Below are positions 36,955 through 48,745 of a DNA stretch of 64,000 bases, one piece after another (position 1 is the stretch's first letter; the number at the start of each line of letters is the position of its first letter). The position numbers and the translations under genes are program-made. This DNA is from Centroberyx gerrardi (lineage: Eukaryota; Chordata; Actinopteri; Beryciformes; Berycidae). The notes beneath the pieces are model-generated. The model saw only the letters and a program-made list of their open reading frames with translations, had not been told where the DNA came from and searched no databases. Where the stretch lies: the NCBI RefSeq assembly GCF_048128805.1, contig NC_136002.1:26494602-26558601 (forward strand), read 5' to 3'.

Positions 36955-39900
36955 ACATGCGAAAACACACAAACAGAGTGCCAGTGAGGGCAGTGGAAAA
37001 GTGAGATATTCAGATGAGGGCCGGTCCAAAAACACATCATGTTTTCCTGGAAAGGCAGGCAGCGGGAAGGTGCCTGTCTGCTCTCTTCCCGGTTAACAAG
37101 TGTACTGCTGCTCGCTGCGGTGGGTTTCCCGCTGGCAGAACACGCTGACTTGTGAAAACAAAAGTCCACAGATTCAAAACCAAAGCCATTACGCTTGGAG
37201 AGCTTATTGAACAAGATCTTGCCGAACAGCTGTGCTCGGAGCGCTTTATTTATAGATGGGTCCTCGTTTCCACAGATTTCCACTATGTGTGTGTAGGGCT
37301 AACCAGTGAGAGCTTATGAGGATTGAGAGCTACAACAGACTGGAGAAGGGTTAAAGATCCGGAGCGAAACGTCATTTTCATCAACTCGATGGCAGATTGC
37401 ATGGCCTATTGCTCCTTGACCGCCGTTGTTTTGCCAAGCAGATATGAGGGTTTTCTGGGACCGGCGTCATGTGCTTCTTCTCCCTGCCTCTGGAAATGGG
37501 AATCACAGGAACAGACAATAGCAGGCTTTGTGTGAACTGTCTTTCTCTGTCTTCTCTGCCGGTCATACAGTAAACCTCGTGTCTCCCTCCACAGATTTGA
37601 AATGAAGATAGGCCTACTGTCTGGAGTTAACCTTTCACTATCTAAATAAAGTGGACTGAGCATGCATGCTGTTTTCCTGCAGCACCACAGTTAAACACAC
37701 ACTCACAACCACAGTCCTCTACAGAGGGCTTTCAGGTGATGTAAGGTTGACTTCTGGCAGCCATATTGGAGGTCCATCAGCTCCTGGGCAGCAATGGCTG
37801 CAGTTGATTGCATTTCTTATGACTCAGCTGTCTCAATAGTATGGATTAGAGCTGTCAGTTGCTCTTAAGAATCAAATTCAACTATGAATTGACTGAAATT
37901 TCGACTGAAATTTGAATATTACTGACAAAATGTACAAAATATTGAAACATGAAAGCAGGGTCAGTGAATGGACAATCTGTTCTAAACAGATAGATCTGGA
38001 GTTGATTCACAGCGTGCGGTTTCTCCGTTATTAAATATCCCCACATTCTCCCAGCCAGCCTACACACAGAAAAATAAAGGAGTGATGCCATAGAAGAAGC
38101 ATTACTGGTTCCACAAAGAACCTTTCAGACCAAGGAACCATTTCTGCACTCCTTTGCTTAGACACCTGCATTGTGTTTTTGTTTGTCTGTCATTGTATAG
38201 CATCATTTGCAATTGCACAATATAGTATACTATGGAGGGCTTTGGTTATTTCCCAGCTTCTTGAATGGTTCTTCTATGGCATCAGTCAGGAGAACCATTT
38301 TCGGTTCCAGTTCGCACCTTTATTTTTCTGTGGGTTGGGATTCAAACCAGCGACTTTCCAATCAAGAACACACTTCATGACACTTTGCTAGCCTCCAGGC
38401 TGCCACTGACCTCGTATGACAGATACATTTCTGCTGTAAGGATGAATTGACTTTGTTCGCCATGGAACTCAATTTCCTGTTTTTGCAAACTGAATTAATG
38501 TGTTTGAAAGTATGTTTTGACTCTCTTGACTGGTAACAGGCATAGTAAGCGAGCGAAATCTAAGGGAATTTCCCGGGAAGTCAGAGTTCATAAATAGCTT
38601 GTTCTCTTATTAACCTCGACCCGGGCCAGTCTTTGGAAAGCTGCCATCGTATGTGTAAGGCATTGCTATTAGGACCCTTCTCCACTGTTTCCTTGTTCGG
38701 ACATGCCCGATTGGCCCTATATGCTGGATTATGTTACAGATGTAGTTTACAGATCAGTGGGGAGCGGCGGTGAACATGTAGGGACATCTCTCCTAGGAGC
38801 TGAGGGGTTACAGAGCGGAGCAGATCCAGGCTGTCTTCATCGCTCTGGGGCTTTTTCCCAGGACTAGAGCCCCAGAAATAGAGTTTGCCCTGCTCTCCCC
38901 TGCAGTGAGCTGAAGTTTCCCACTCTTCCCGAGAGCTTGGGGTCCCAGCTGACTCCAACATGCACATTATTGGCCTTTTCATTACGTCTGAAATCGGAAT
39001 GAAATACTGACCAAAATGAGTCTAAAAAAAGAGTTTGTGTGTTTGCAGTGACATTTTCAAATAGATACATACAAATGAACAAAACAAATGAGTAGATAGA
39101 CATACAGACAGACAAACAAGCAAATGAATAAATAGCTTGGTTCAGTATTCCACAAATATTCCATTGTTCTGTTTGTGCTATAAATTTAAGGTTCCTCACA
39201 ATGCCTCTGTAAAATTACTTTGTTATTGTAGATCTTGTTCATATCACGTGAAATTCCTACACTGCAAAAGACTATTTGACCCTCAACACCCACTGTAGTT
39301 CATTTAACCTCCCATATTATTGCATTAAATGACATTTTTGGAATGATTGTCTTAGTGTTAAGTGACAAAAACCAAAGTATTACAATGCTTTTGAATGCAT
39401 ACCATATGAAAAATAAAACTTAATTCACTTTTCTGCTCACAAGTTCTTCCATATCCATGTACTCTGCTTGGATACACCTATTACAGCAAAAATATGCAAG
39501 ACTAACATTCCTGTAGTTTTCTGCTAAAGTTGCATGGTGAAAGTTTTATGGCACTTTTCATAAATTCTATCATTTATTTTTTACTTTTAAACATGAGTAA
39601 AACAGCATCTATCATTCACTGATTAATTGGTACCAGTTTATTTATGTGCTGGCCTTGAAAATGCCAAGACAAAGTCACTTTGAAGAGCAGGAAACTACTT
39701 GCATTGAATCTGAGGTTATTTTCATTCTGCAAGAAGAAGCTCTGTAGCAGCCAGTCGTTAAAGATAAGGCCTCGCTATGAAAAGAGGCAGGGAAGGCTAT
39801 TCAAGGAACTGAAATGACTTTGTCTAAAACTAGAAAGTCGTTGAATAGTTAGAGCCTTTTAAATCTTGCATATAGCACTCCTGTCACTTTTGGAAATAGC

Positions 39901-40849
39901 TGATAATTTCCAAAATAATCAAAACGTAAATGTAAAAGGTAATGACGAAGTAACGAAGGTACAAGACCAAATTCCATTTCTGACATTACTTTTTTTTTAA
40001 AAAGAAAAACTGTAAAAGTGCAGAAGTCACCCTCAGCATACATAGAAACCAGTTTTTTAATTATGTTCACTTTTAAAAACCTTCTTTATTATTAACCCAT
40101 ATTTCAGGAAGAAACTCAACTTATTGGAAAGGACACAATCATTCTTGAACGTGTGTTTGAGTGTACTGCTAGACATCCCTCCTTTGTGTTATTTTCAGAA
40201 ATTGTGATAAGAAAAAAAAACTGAAAACCTTGATTTTGTTCACCCAGAACGTTTGCGGATTTAAACAAACAAAGCCTCACTTCCTCTGCCTGTCCTGGCG
40301 TGACCACACTTTGCGCTCTGAAGGAGGCGTTTGTTTTTGAAGGACAGGAAAGAGTTAAACAATTAGGGGGGTTGCAAAATAATGGCTGAGGGTGGGTGGT
40401 CCCTAGTGATTAGTATTTATCACGGATGAGAAAAGAGAGCGCAGGAAAAGGGCTGGGATGTGTGGATTAGGATCCCGGCGGCGGCGACGGCGGCGGCACC
40501 GAAAAAGCACTAACAGAGGCGCTGCGGGGCCGGCTGATGCTGTAATACGTTTTGGGTGGAGGGAGCAAGGTGGTGAGGTCATGTTGAGAAACTAGGGGGA
40601 GGAGGGGGGAGAAAAAAGGAAAATAAAGAGCATGATTAAAATGTGGAATGTGTGTATCTGTGAAGCTTGTAATGTCGTGGGAGATCCGTGTTTCCATGGG
40701 CTACGGCTCAAACCGTGCAGAAAGAGGGAGAGAGGGAGGGAGGAGGGTGCCGAGGGTGCACACCCAGGAAATGTGTCAGAACTGGCAGCTGAGACGCATG
40801 AGGTTTTAGTGGTCAATAAAAGTGGGATGGAAAGGAGATGGAGTGTGGA

Positions 40850-40880
<31 letters not shown>

Positions 40881-43800
40881 GGGAGGAAAGGGGGCAAATG
40901 AGCAACACAAACATTGACTGTATGCAAGTCATTAAATAGGGACATGATGCATGAGAAATGCCATAGTATTACCACAGATCAGACTCCCTTCGTCTTGTAA
41001 ACAAATGCCTCGCCCCATTCACAGTTCAACCGCCTGGCACAAAAGTGATACGACTGGGAATTTTGATACTGGTATTTTGTTTTCAAGACGTAAAACGCTC
41101 CGTTACAGCACACAAGCAGACCTACAGGCATCGGCCAACTTATCACTTAGTTGCACAGATATGCGGAGTGAGTTAATGGCCATCAAAGGGCGGCGCGGAG
41201 GAGGAGGGAAGGTCAGCAATCAGCCTGGGAATAGTGGGAGAGAGAGAGAGAGAGAGAGACAGAAAGTAAGGGGCCAAGTAGTGATAACAGTGTCAGGCTG
41301 CAAGGACAGGTCCCTCCTGTCACAGGCTGCGCTGTGATGTTGAGCAGCTGTGGCTGAGAGAGAGAGGGAGAGAGGGAGAGAGAGAGGGGCGCGCTCTTCC
41401 TGTGTCCAAACCCACAAACGCAAGCTCTTTAGTGGGAGTTGCTCCAAGGACAACACCCCGGCTCTCTGTGATGAACTCAACACGCTGGCGGAGTCGTTTT
41501 CTTGTTTGAACAGCCTCCTCCCTGCTGTGTGTCACAACCCTCGACACGTTTTCCTGTCGAGAGAGGGAAGTGAAATGTTCTTTTTTTTTTTTTTTTTTTT
41601 TAAATGGCTCCTTGTTCAACTGCGAAACGGCTCTTAGCACATGCCATGATTTAAGAATAGTCTTATCAGTAGTGTGTGTGTGTTGTGTTTTTATCTGGCA
41701 TGTCACTTCCCTGAATAACATCACTCAGTCTTTCCGGCTCGTCCGACAGGGAAAAACGTGCCTGCAGTATTTCTGATCCAGTCTCATTGAGTGTGTGTGT
41801 TTCAAAGTATTACAGTTCCACTGGAGGAAAAACAGTTGAGGAATTTATGGAGGAATTCATAGCAGATACGACAAGGGGAAAATGGAAAAGCGTCAAGTTA
41901 TTGTCAGTCATGTTCACACTAAATCCTTTGGAAAGCATATAATTTAGCTGTGAGGAGTTGTGGTCTGACCCAGCAAGCTTTGCCAGCTTGCCTGATATTG
42001 TTTAGTTAAATTTGTACATTTCGCAACACCGGGCTGCTCATCCTTCTTGGCCAGAGTTTGTTCTCAAATCTCAGAGAAGACGGTATTCTGAATGTCTGTC
42101 CTCCCTCTGCTAATCCAGGAGTTTAAGGTTATGTTGTCATATGTGCTAGGACTAAGACCTCATTCATAATGCACTTTACATGAACTATCACATATACAAT
42201 GGACTTAATGTATATTACAAAGTTCTGCTGTTAAAATGTGGAATTATTACTAAAGTGAGAGTTGAGTATTTTGTCTGTTGATTGTAACTGTGTGTGTGTT
42301 TTTATGCTGCACAACAAATTGCCTCATTCAACACATTAAAGTTTTCTAAGTAGCTTCTAGTACACAGAGTGCCAGTTTATGAATGAGTGCACTTGAGTGG
42401 TTTGCGCCAAGGAAGTGAAACGCAATTAATCCTTCATATGCATAAGTATATGCATATGGTCTATTTACATATTTCACATATTTACCAGTAATGGCGTCAA
42501 CACATGGGACACCTGTTAGAATTTAAAAATGCAGCAAACTAGCTATCAAGATTGTTGATTAGATACAGTTAGGTTTCCAATTTTTCTTCAGTGGCTTTTT
42601 TCTTTTTTCCAGAAGGATTCTCCATCCAAGCCATCTGTGGCTGAGCTGGCTGGAAGGTTCAAAGGTCATGCTCTACCAATGCCCACCTCGAACGAAGAGG
42701 TGAAGTATCTGTCTAATTAATACTCCACATATTGTAATCCTTCTTGACTGATGCTTCTTTATTTTGTTTTAAGTGTACAGTTGTACAAATACACAGGCTA
42801 CTTGTGACTACAGATTGTGTTTACTTGCTGATGCTCTTGTAGAGGCCGTTTCGAAGAAGACCTCCATGTTCCCTGAAGCTGCAAAACCAAAAAGATGACA
42901 ACGAGGAATCAGATGTAAGTCACTTTGTTCCTTTCCTATCCCATGTGCTTGAATGTCTGGCGGTGGCATCTTCATCCAAAGAAATTCTCCTGAAAAAGAC
43001 AAAAAAGATAAATTCTGATTTTCACCAAAGTAGATGCAGTGTGTATTGTATTTGTTTCCCTCATGAAACCATGGGAAAGTTAAGTTTCTCAGTGTTATTG
43101 CCTAACATACAAACCACAAATTCATCTTCACATATTGGCCAATTTGTCACAACCCCCTCATTTGAATGAGTGTTCAATTTCAAGAGAGAATCCAGTTTGC
43201 TTGCTTAAAAAATGTAGACCAATCTTGCTCATAAGTGCCATATTCATAAATGGTAGTCAGAAGTATCATTGGATATGTTTATGTTAGCATTCCACATTTG
43301 AAATGACTGCTGTCTGATTTTGTGAGCTTGTTTTCATTATCTCTCTGGTCTGACTTTATCCTCTTGCAGAAACCTATCATTGTCTCCCCAAATCCCTTCA
43401 AAATCAAGATGAAGAACTCCCCCATCATCGAGAAGCTGCAGGTGAGTGCATGCTGCAATATTTGAGTGTTATGTGCAGGAAATAGGAAACAAAACAACTG
43501 CTAGCCTCACCAAGGATGTGTTATTACAGGACACAACAGTCAGGAGTCTGTATTATATTTAAAGCATTACTGCCACCCGCTGTTCAGTTGACGCTGGTGC
43601 CTGAGCAGTCGCGTGTGAACGCTGAGAAAAAGGGGAAGGGCTTGTCCCTGATTACTCCACAATCGGCTCAGATTGATGAGCTAACGAGATCTCGGGGCAC
43701 CCATCCTCTGCTGAGGCTCTAAGTCGTCATCGTTCCTTAGTTAGCCAGTCACACGGAGGGCAGCCATGGGACAAAAGGGCTGCCGCTTCTCTCTCTTCCT

Positions 43801-46555
43801 CTTCTCCCCAGTGCAGGTAGGATTTTCTCTTCTAAACTCAGCAAGTGGTTTGGGCTCTAACTCAGGACATCATATTAATCATTTCTCTGACTGAACATCA
43901 TGGGTTTTATTCGTAACATTTAGAGCCAAGGAGGGCATTTCAGGACGTAATTCTCGCAGGCACAGGAGTTTTCAAAGGTGATCAGTATAAGCAGAACAGG
44001 ACAGTAATCTCCTATATGACACAGCTAAACCTTTATAACGCCCATAAAGCTTTTGTGAAACTAAATACTTTAAGTTGTGAGATTTCATTTAAAACATTTC
44101 TTTAAATTGTTAATGTCTTTCTTTTAATTACATACTCATGTTTGAATGTTACGTGAATACATTATTGTGTTCCATCGTATCCCTCAGCTAATGATGATAT
44201 TTATAACTCAGCAAGGTATACTCCTATGTTAAATTTAATCTGGGTTAAACAACAATATCATGAATTTTACTCTTCTTTTACTAGTATTAGTAATAATTGC
44301 CATTGTTTTAAAGTTATTACTATTACTATTGACTGCTATTAGTACACAGTTTCCAGGACTCAGGGCCTGTCTTGTCCCTTGTCCCTTCTCCCTCCAGGCC
44401 AATCTTGCTTTGTCCCCCACCGCCCTGCTGCCTTCGCCCAAGAGTCCCGAGGTGAAGCTGCAGCCCGCCCCGCTGTCCCCCGCCCCGCCCTGCAGCCCCC
44501 TCAGCCCCCTGAGTCCCGGCCTGCGACCCGCACAGCAGTCCAGCGAGGAGGAGGATGGCGTCAGCTTCGAGAGCCCTCCTGAAGGCGTCCCGCTGCCGAG
44601 CTTCAACAAGGTACGCATATGGACTCACACAAAGCTGTATGTTAGTTTTACACCAAAGAGATAAATAGATCGGGGGTATAAATGCTCGGTTTTGGGGTTT
44701 CTTGGAGCCGTCCTCATACTGCAGCTGGGTTGATTTTGTGGCAGTAAGTCTCATGTAGTACAGCATGACTTTGAGATCCCAAACTGTACTGTACTGTACT
44801 CTTTTTCTTTACCATTACAGATTTTGCAAGCATTTTTAAAATAGCACAAAGAGATTAGAATGACACATCAAGAAACACATTTAAAACAACTTATTCATGG
44901 TTTTGGAGAGAGTTTATGTGGTAAATTCAAATAAGAACACCTATTATACAAGATTTTTCAAGCATTTTTAAGTTTAGTTAGTATAATCTATAGCTTCATA
45001 AGCATTTCGTCAATGCATAGATCAGTGCTTTTAACACTGCTGTAGCTCTTTTGCCGTGTTTCACAGGTTTGCGTGTGCATGTGGGTTTTTAGTGACAAAA
45101 TTATAGCATGAGAAGTTCTCACATTAAGGCCCTGAAAGCGTTTCATTCTCACGCCATTGGCCGAGAGAGCGGTGACATCACAGCGGACACATGGCCCCTC
45201 CCCGTCGACACATGTTCCTCAGCGGGCGTTCTGCGTTGGCTGTTTAAGTCGGCCTCGGATAAGCCCGAGCAGGATGCCCCGGCAGTGCATGTGCGCAGCA
45301 GCAAGGGGGATTGGAAGATGTAATCCCCTTAGCCTAGTTCTCCTTTGGAGTCCTGCTGGGTACCATTTTGTGCAGTTGCATGTGCTAATTACACTAGTTA
45401 CTATCAGAAAAACCATTCATGCCATACACACTCATCAATATGAAATACAGATTAGTAGCTATTTTTTTTATATTCTAGTGTGGAAGAAAACTCTTTATTC
45501 AATCTGCAGGTTGGGAGCCAAGTAACTCAAAATCTAGATGATTACACAGAGTTTTATAGTGTTGAATATTCATGATTATGCTAATACAGATAGAATATAA
45601 TAAAGCCATTGGTCTCAAAAGATATTAGGTCATATGAACAAAATTGAACAACCAATGATAATTATAGTTCTAGCACTTTAAGGAGATGTGTAATAAGAGG
45701 TGACCTCCTTCTAGAGAACAACAAGTTATTATTTTGCCTAGGCCACTCAGTCAGTGTTATCTATGGGATTTGGGCATTTGCACATTCCAGGCTCACAGCT
45801 CTGTGAGAAAAACACAAGATGTTACTTTAGAGTTTAATCCTATAATAGTGAAGCAGATTCAGTGTTCTTGAGTTTGAGGCACTTAAGGTGTAAATATGGG
45901 TCAAAGGTTACATGAGGAGTGAGGATAGGTGAGGATATAGGAATGTTGCTTAGTATAGGTTCTTTTCCATTTCTTCCTCAACTCTAGCAACTTGCCACCA
46001 TCTTAGAGATCTAGGTTGTAGGCTGAAATGTTATCCTGATTCGAAGAAGTACAGTAAATTCCCTGCTGGCTCTCACTCATCCTTTCCACGCAGACCCGCG
46101 CACGGCTGTCGTTCAAGAGGCGCCCGCCCACGAGGCAGCACAGGAGGTCGGCCGGAGAGGAGGCCGGAGCCTTCGGGAGCGGTCTGTCCCCGTGCGAACA
46201 GTACAGCCCGAGGGAAAACGGGGACAGGGACCCGGTTTTTGACAACCAGGCGGAGGAGGCCGATCTGAACGAACCCGAGGGGCGGGACGGGGACTGTGAA
46301 AAGACAGAGGACGAGGTAGCAGAGAATGATCCTACCAGGAGAGGAGACGCAGCCTCCCAGCAGATATCAGGGGAGCAGGGAGCAGAACAAGCCCAGACCT
46401 CGCAGGCTTTGGAGGAGGGACGGCCGCTTTCAGAGCCTTGCCCTGCCGAGCCGATAGGAGGCGGCAACAACACAGAAGAAGAGGAGGAGGAAGAGGAGGA
46501 GGAGGAGGAGATTCCTCAGGAGGCACACCGAGGAGAAGGAAAGGACAGGGTGTGA
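31751..46555 (+). CDS. rcsd1: RCSD1 / CapZIP, CapZ-interacting protein (6 exons)
   Basis: Exons 31751-31756 (Met-Glu only), 42613-42699, 42843-42914, 43370-43441, 44398-44610 and 46094-46555 join in phase 0 throughout and encode 303 residues ending KDRV then TGA. CapZIP binds the actin-capping protein CapZ and is a stress-kinase substrate in muscle and immune cells. Family motifs in order: PSVAELAGRFKGHA (residues 9-22), FRRRPPCSLKL (34-44), and the RCSD region from FKIKMKNSPIIEKLQANLAL through LLPSPKSPE and EDGVSFESPPEGVPLPSFNK to LSFKRRPPTR, about residues 64-165. Several Ser-Pro sites lie in the Pro-rich part. The C-terminus is acidic with a Glu run (about residues 276-286, GAA/GAG repeats at 46470-46511). 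It is shorter than human CapZIP (about 416 residues), mainly in the variable tail. The two-codon first exon rests on an ATGGAG|GTAACA donor and the known Met-Glu start; an alternative first exon inside the 10.9-kb intron 1 is possible. Confidence 0.88.
31915..32250 (+). repeat. Degenerate ~115-bp tandem repeat
   Basis: Three related units carry CCTATAGAAACTTACAGTGT (31920), CCTATAGGGACTTACAGTGT (32038) and CCTATAGGGACTTGTAGTGT (32150), spaced about 118 and 112 bp. Each is preceded by a TCTCCTRTGGTAYCACTATA-like stretch where visible. A related copy lies on the other strand at about 50650-50700. Confidence 0.55.
33226..33628. mobile_element. TTAA-type MITE, copy 2 of the 6939 family
   Basis: Left end TTGAAGCTGCACTCGGC and right end TGTAGTGCCGCTTTAA match the termini at 6939-7288, with TTAA decayed to TTGA on the left. 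The shared inner stretch ACCCAGAAATCATGTAACGT confirms the family. No coding sequence. Confidence 0.55.
33881..33966. repeat. (GT)n microsatellite cluster
   Basis: Two GT runs, interrupted by a GCACCTGAGCATT-type spacer and by GTATGTGTGC words, in rcsd1 intron 1. A CA run of about 38 bp lies in the same intron at 36915-36952. Confidence 0.85.
34205..34350. repeat. Trinucleotide-rich tract (AAT, TTG, ACT)
   Basis: Runs of TAA/AAT (34205-34247), TTG (34250-34262) and then ACT/ATT/ACC (34265-34350) follow each other. Open frames across it are artefacts of the period-3 repeat. Confidence 0.8.
34921..35159. mobile_element. TTAA-flanked MITE (239 bp)
   Basis: It starts TTAAAGACCCCATGAAGTGG and ends TTTCATTTCATGGGGTCTTT followed by AA, so the inverted termini are about 20 bp with TTAA at each border. 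No coding capacity. It is in rcsd1 intron 1. Confidence 0.65.
35770..35803 (+). repeat. (GT)n followed by a 20-base poly(G) tract
   Basis: GTGTGTGTGTGTG runs into an uninterrupted G run at about 35784-35803, then TAGCGAG. The exact G count may be an assembly estimate. A continuous G tract of this size could form a quadruplex. Confidence 0.75.
36209..36582. mobile_element. Tc1/mariner-type MITE (374 bp with TA borders)
   Basis: The left end TACACTACCAGTCAAAAGTT continues TGGACAC. The right end GTGTCCAACCTTTTGACTGG continues TAGTGTA. These are inverted termini of about 27 bp with TA at both edges, the Tc1/mariner target. The interior is AT-rich with no transposase frame left. Confidence 0.75.
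38081..38286. mobile_element. MITE with ATGCCATAGAAGAA termini
   Basis: AGTGATGCCATAGAAGAA at the left and TTCTTCTATGGCATCAGT at the right are inverse copies with one mismatch. Just inside are GGTTCCACAAAGAACCTTT on the left and AATGGTTC on the right. This is a widespread fish MITE motif. It is in rcsd1 intron 1. Confidence 0.65.
44611..46093 (+). other. rcsd1: rcsd1 intron 5; possible regulatory block at 45105-45330
   Basis: Most of the intron is AT-rich. A GC-rich island at about 45105-45330 includes an inverted CCAAT box (CCATTGGCC), a CRE-like TGACATCA and several CpGs. It could be an internal promoter or enhancer. No exon fits the gene's frame there. Confidence 0.35.
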
Positions 46556-47335
46556 ACTGTGAATGTTTACATATACAGAAAGAAACCAAATATATGAATG
46601 TTAATAAGTTATTCAGTACTTTGATTAAGAAAACTCTTTGAAAAATACTCAGCAAATTTCAGAAGTTGTTCTGTTCATGCTATTTCTTGGTACCTGCTCT
46701 GTTTTAAACCGAGTTGCTGTTGTTGCCTCTGTCTCCCTCTCCTGGTCGTCTATAAACACTGGAGAGTAACGGAGAGACTTAGGTTCAGTGAAGCCGGCCT
46801 CTCTAGTCACAGAAGCAGCCGTTTTCTGCACATGGAAATATAAGCGTCAGGATGATGCTGCATCCATGTTCAAGCAGAGGAAATTTGCTTCTTGTTGTAC
46901 CAAGTCTCCATAGCCAGACTTGTGTTTTCATGCTGAATTGCATTTTCTTCTTTCTTGAGATGCGGGGAGAGTCAAAGACTGCACTTCCATGTCAAAAGTC
47001 CCTGCGATGTACAGAGGATTTTGGAGATACTGAATGCTGGGGGTTGACAAAAAGCAAAATTATTGTTAAACATGATCACGTAATATGCTAGCAGATATAT
47101 AAAATGTGAAGTTCTGGCATCATCATACCAAATCACTCTCACTTTAGGATAATGAAATGATGTATTTTTGCTTAAATAGTTTTTTTCTTGTGGTGTATTT
47201 TGGTCTCTTTGCTTCTCGTTTATTTTGTATACCTTAAAAAATATCTAAGTCACGATGCTACTGTAGAGTGGCTCCGGTCCTCAGCATTTATGTACAGAAA
47301 TGTAAGAAAATAAAGAGCTTCCTTTATATTTAAAA
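46556..47335 (+). other. rcsd1: 3' UTR of rcsd1
   Basis: About 0.8 kb of non-coding sequence runs from the TGA to an AATAAA at 47309-47314 (AAAATAAAGAGC). Nothing else was recognised. Confidence 0.55.
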
Positions 47336-47673
47336 AAAACAGGTGTTACAGGCCTGCATTATAATTTCTTGGCTGATGGAATCACTATGGGAACTATTAA
47401 CTTCAAGATACTAACATTGATGAATATATTGATTATGGTTGGCCTATCAGTAAATGCTCTGTGTTATGACAATATTATCTCCAGAGACAATTGTATGCCA
47501 AGGACTTTACTGAAATTACAGTATTGGACTTTCTTCAGTCAGATGAAGCAAAAAAGTACTTTTTAGAGTAAGGGGGTATTGATGATGATGAAGGGTGTTA
47601 CCCAGATTTGAAACTGATTTACAGGCTTATGATCAAAAGCCAGCACTTATTCTGCTAAGCATTAATGAACTCA

Positions 47674-47792
47674 TTAGATTAGATTCAACTTTATTGTCAT
47701 TGCACAGAGTACAAGTACTAAGACAACGAAATGCAGTTTAGCATGTAACCAGAAGAGCAAAAGAAGCAGTAAAAGTGCAGTGCAATGTAATG

Positions 47793-47863
<71 letters not shown>

Positions 47864-48745
47864 TGTATATATATATAAATAAAATAAGCTATAAGGGTAG
47901 TATGAATGTGTTAAGATATATACAGTATCAACAGTATTAACAGTATCAACAGTATGAACAGTGGATATGAGTATGCAAGATATATGAATATGCAAAATGT
48001 ATATAATAGTGGTATGAATACGCTAAGTATATAAATAGAATAAATTGTAAGGGGTAGTATGAGTGTGCTAAGATAAATAACAGATAAATAACAGATATAA
48101 CAGTGTGAACAGTATAGTATGAGTGTGTTAAGATAAATAACAATATGAACAGTATAAACAGTATGAACAGTGGATATGAAATGCAAGATATATACAGTAT
48201 ATATAAACAGTATGGTGTATAGTATATACAGAATGAACATGTGTATAGTAAGTATGTATAGTCACTAGGGGAAGGTGTCTGGGTGTTGTTGTTGTGTGTG
48301 TGTGGGGGGGGGGTCCCGGTGGGGTGAGGTGGGGGGATGGGGAGGTATCCGGGGATGGGGACTATCACCCATGCTATCACCGTGGTGCAGAGTTCAGTAA
48401 GGTGACAGCTGAGGGGAAGAAGCTGTTCCTGAGCCTGCTGGTCCTGGAACGGAGATTCCTGTAGCGCCTCCCAGAGGGGAGGAGGGCACACAGTCTGCGG
48501 CCGGGGTGTGAGGTGTCCCTGACGATGCTGCGCGCCCTCCGCAGGCACCGCTTGAGGTGGACAGTCTCGATGTACAGGGAGTGGAGTACTGGTGATGCGT
48601 TGGGCAGTTTTTACCACCCTCTGCAGTGCTTTCCGGTCCGAGACAGAGCAGTTGCCATACCAAACTGTGATGCAGTTGGTAAGGATGCTCTCGATGGTGC
48701 AGCGGTAGAAGTTCACCAGGATCTGAGGAGACGTGGATTTGATGT
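47674..48745 (-). mobile_element. 5'-truncated LINE with reverse transcriptase C-terminus and expanded TA microsatellite
   Basis: On the minus strand, sequence from about 48745 encodes the end of a reverse transcriptase (ILVNFYRCTIESILTNCITV then WYGNCSVSDRKALQRVVKTA). After a frameshift it continues in another frame with LRRARSIVRDTSHPGRRLCA and ends near 48390. An AT-rich 3' UTR follows with short TATAAACAGTATGAAC-like repeats and a pure TA run at 47803-47877. The LINE 3' end TGACAATAAAGTTGAATCTA lies at 47678. The frameshift shows it is dead. Confidence 0.75.
47803..47877. repeat. (TA)n microsatellite
   Basis: About 75 bp of TA, interrupted once by TGTA and once by CTGTA, inside the LINE 3' UTR. 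Confidence 0.9.

Larger units (their letters stand above)
31757..42612 (+). other. rcsd1: rcsd1 intron 1, 10.9 kb, repeat-rich
   Basis: It contains the degenerate tandem repeat near 31920, MITEs at 33226, 34921, 36209 and 38081, and GT/CA tracts at 33881-33966 and 36915-36952. It also holds triplet runs at 34205-34350, a GT-plus-poly(G) tract at 35770-35803, GA runs at 40850-40890 and 41238-41265, and a 23-base T-run at 41579. A CpG- and CGG-rich patch at about 40470-40545 might be an alternative promoter. No further coding exon was recognised. Confidence 0.6.

Noticed and set aside
46003..46473. 156-codon minus-strand frame at 46 kb
   Set aside because: Antisense of rcsd1 exon 6, which is supported by family motifs and splice phase.
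47946..48360. Continuation of the 256-codon minus-strand frame through the TATA-rich tract
   Set aside because: After the frameshift in the reverse transcriptase remnant, the frame only follows repeats.
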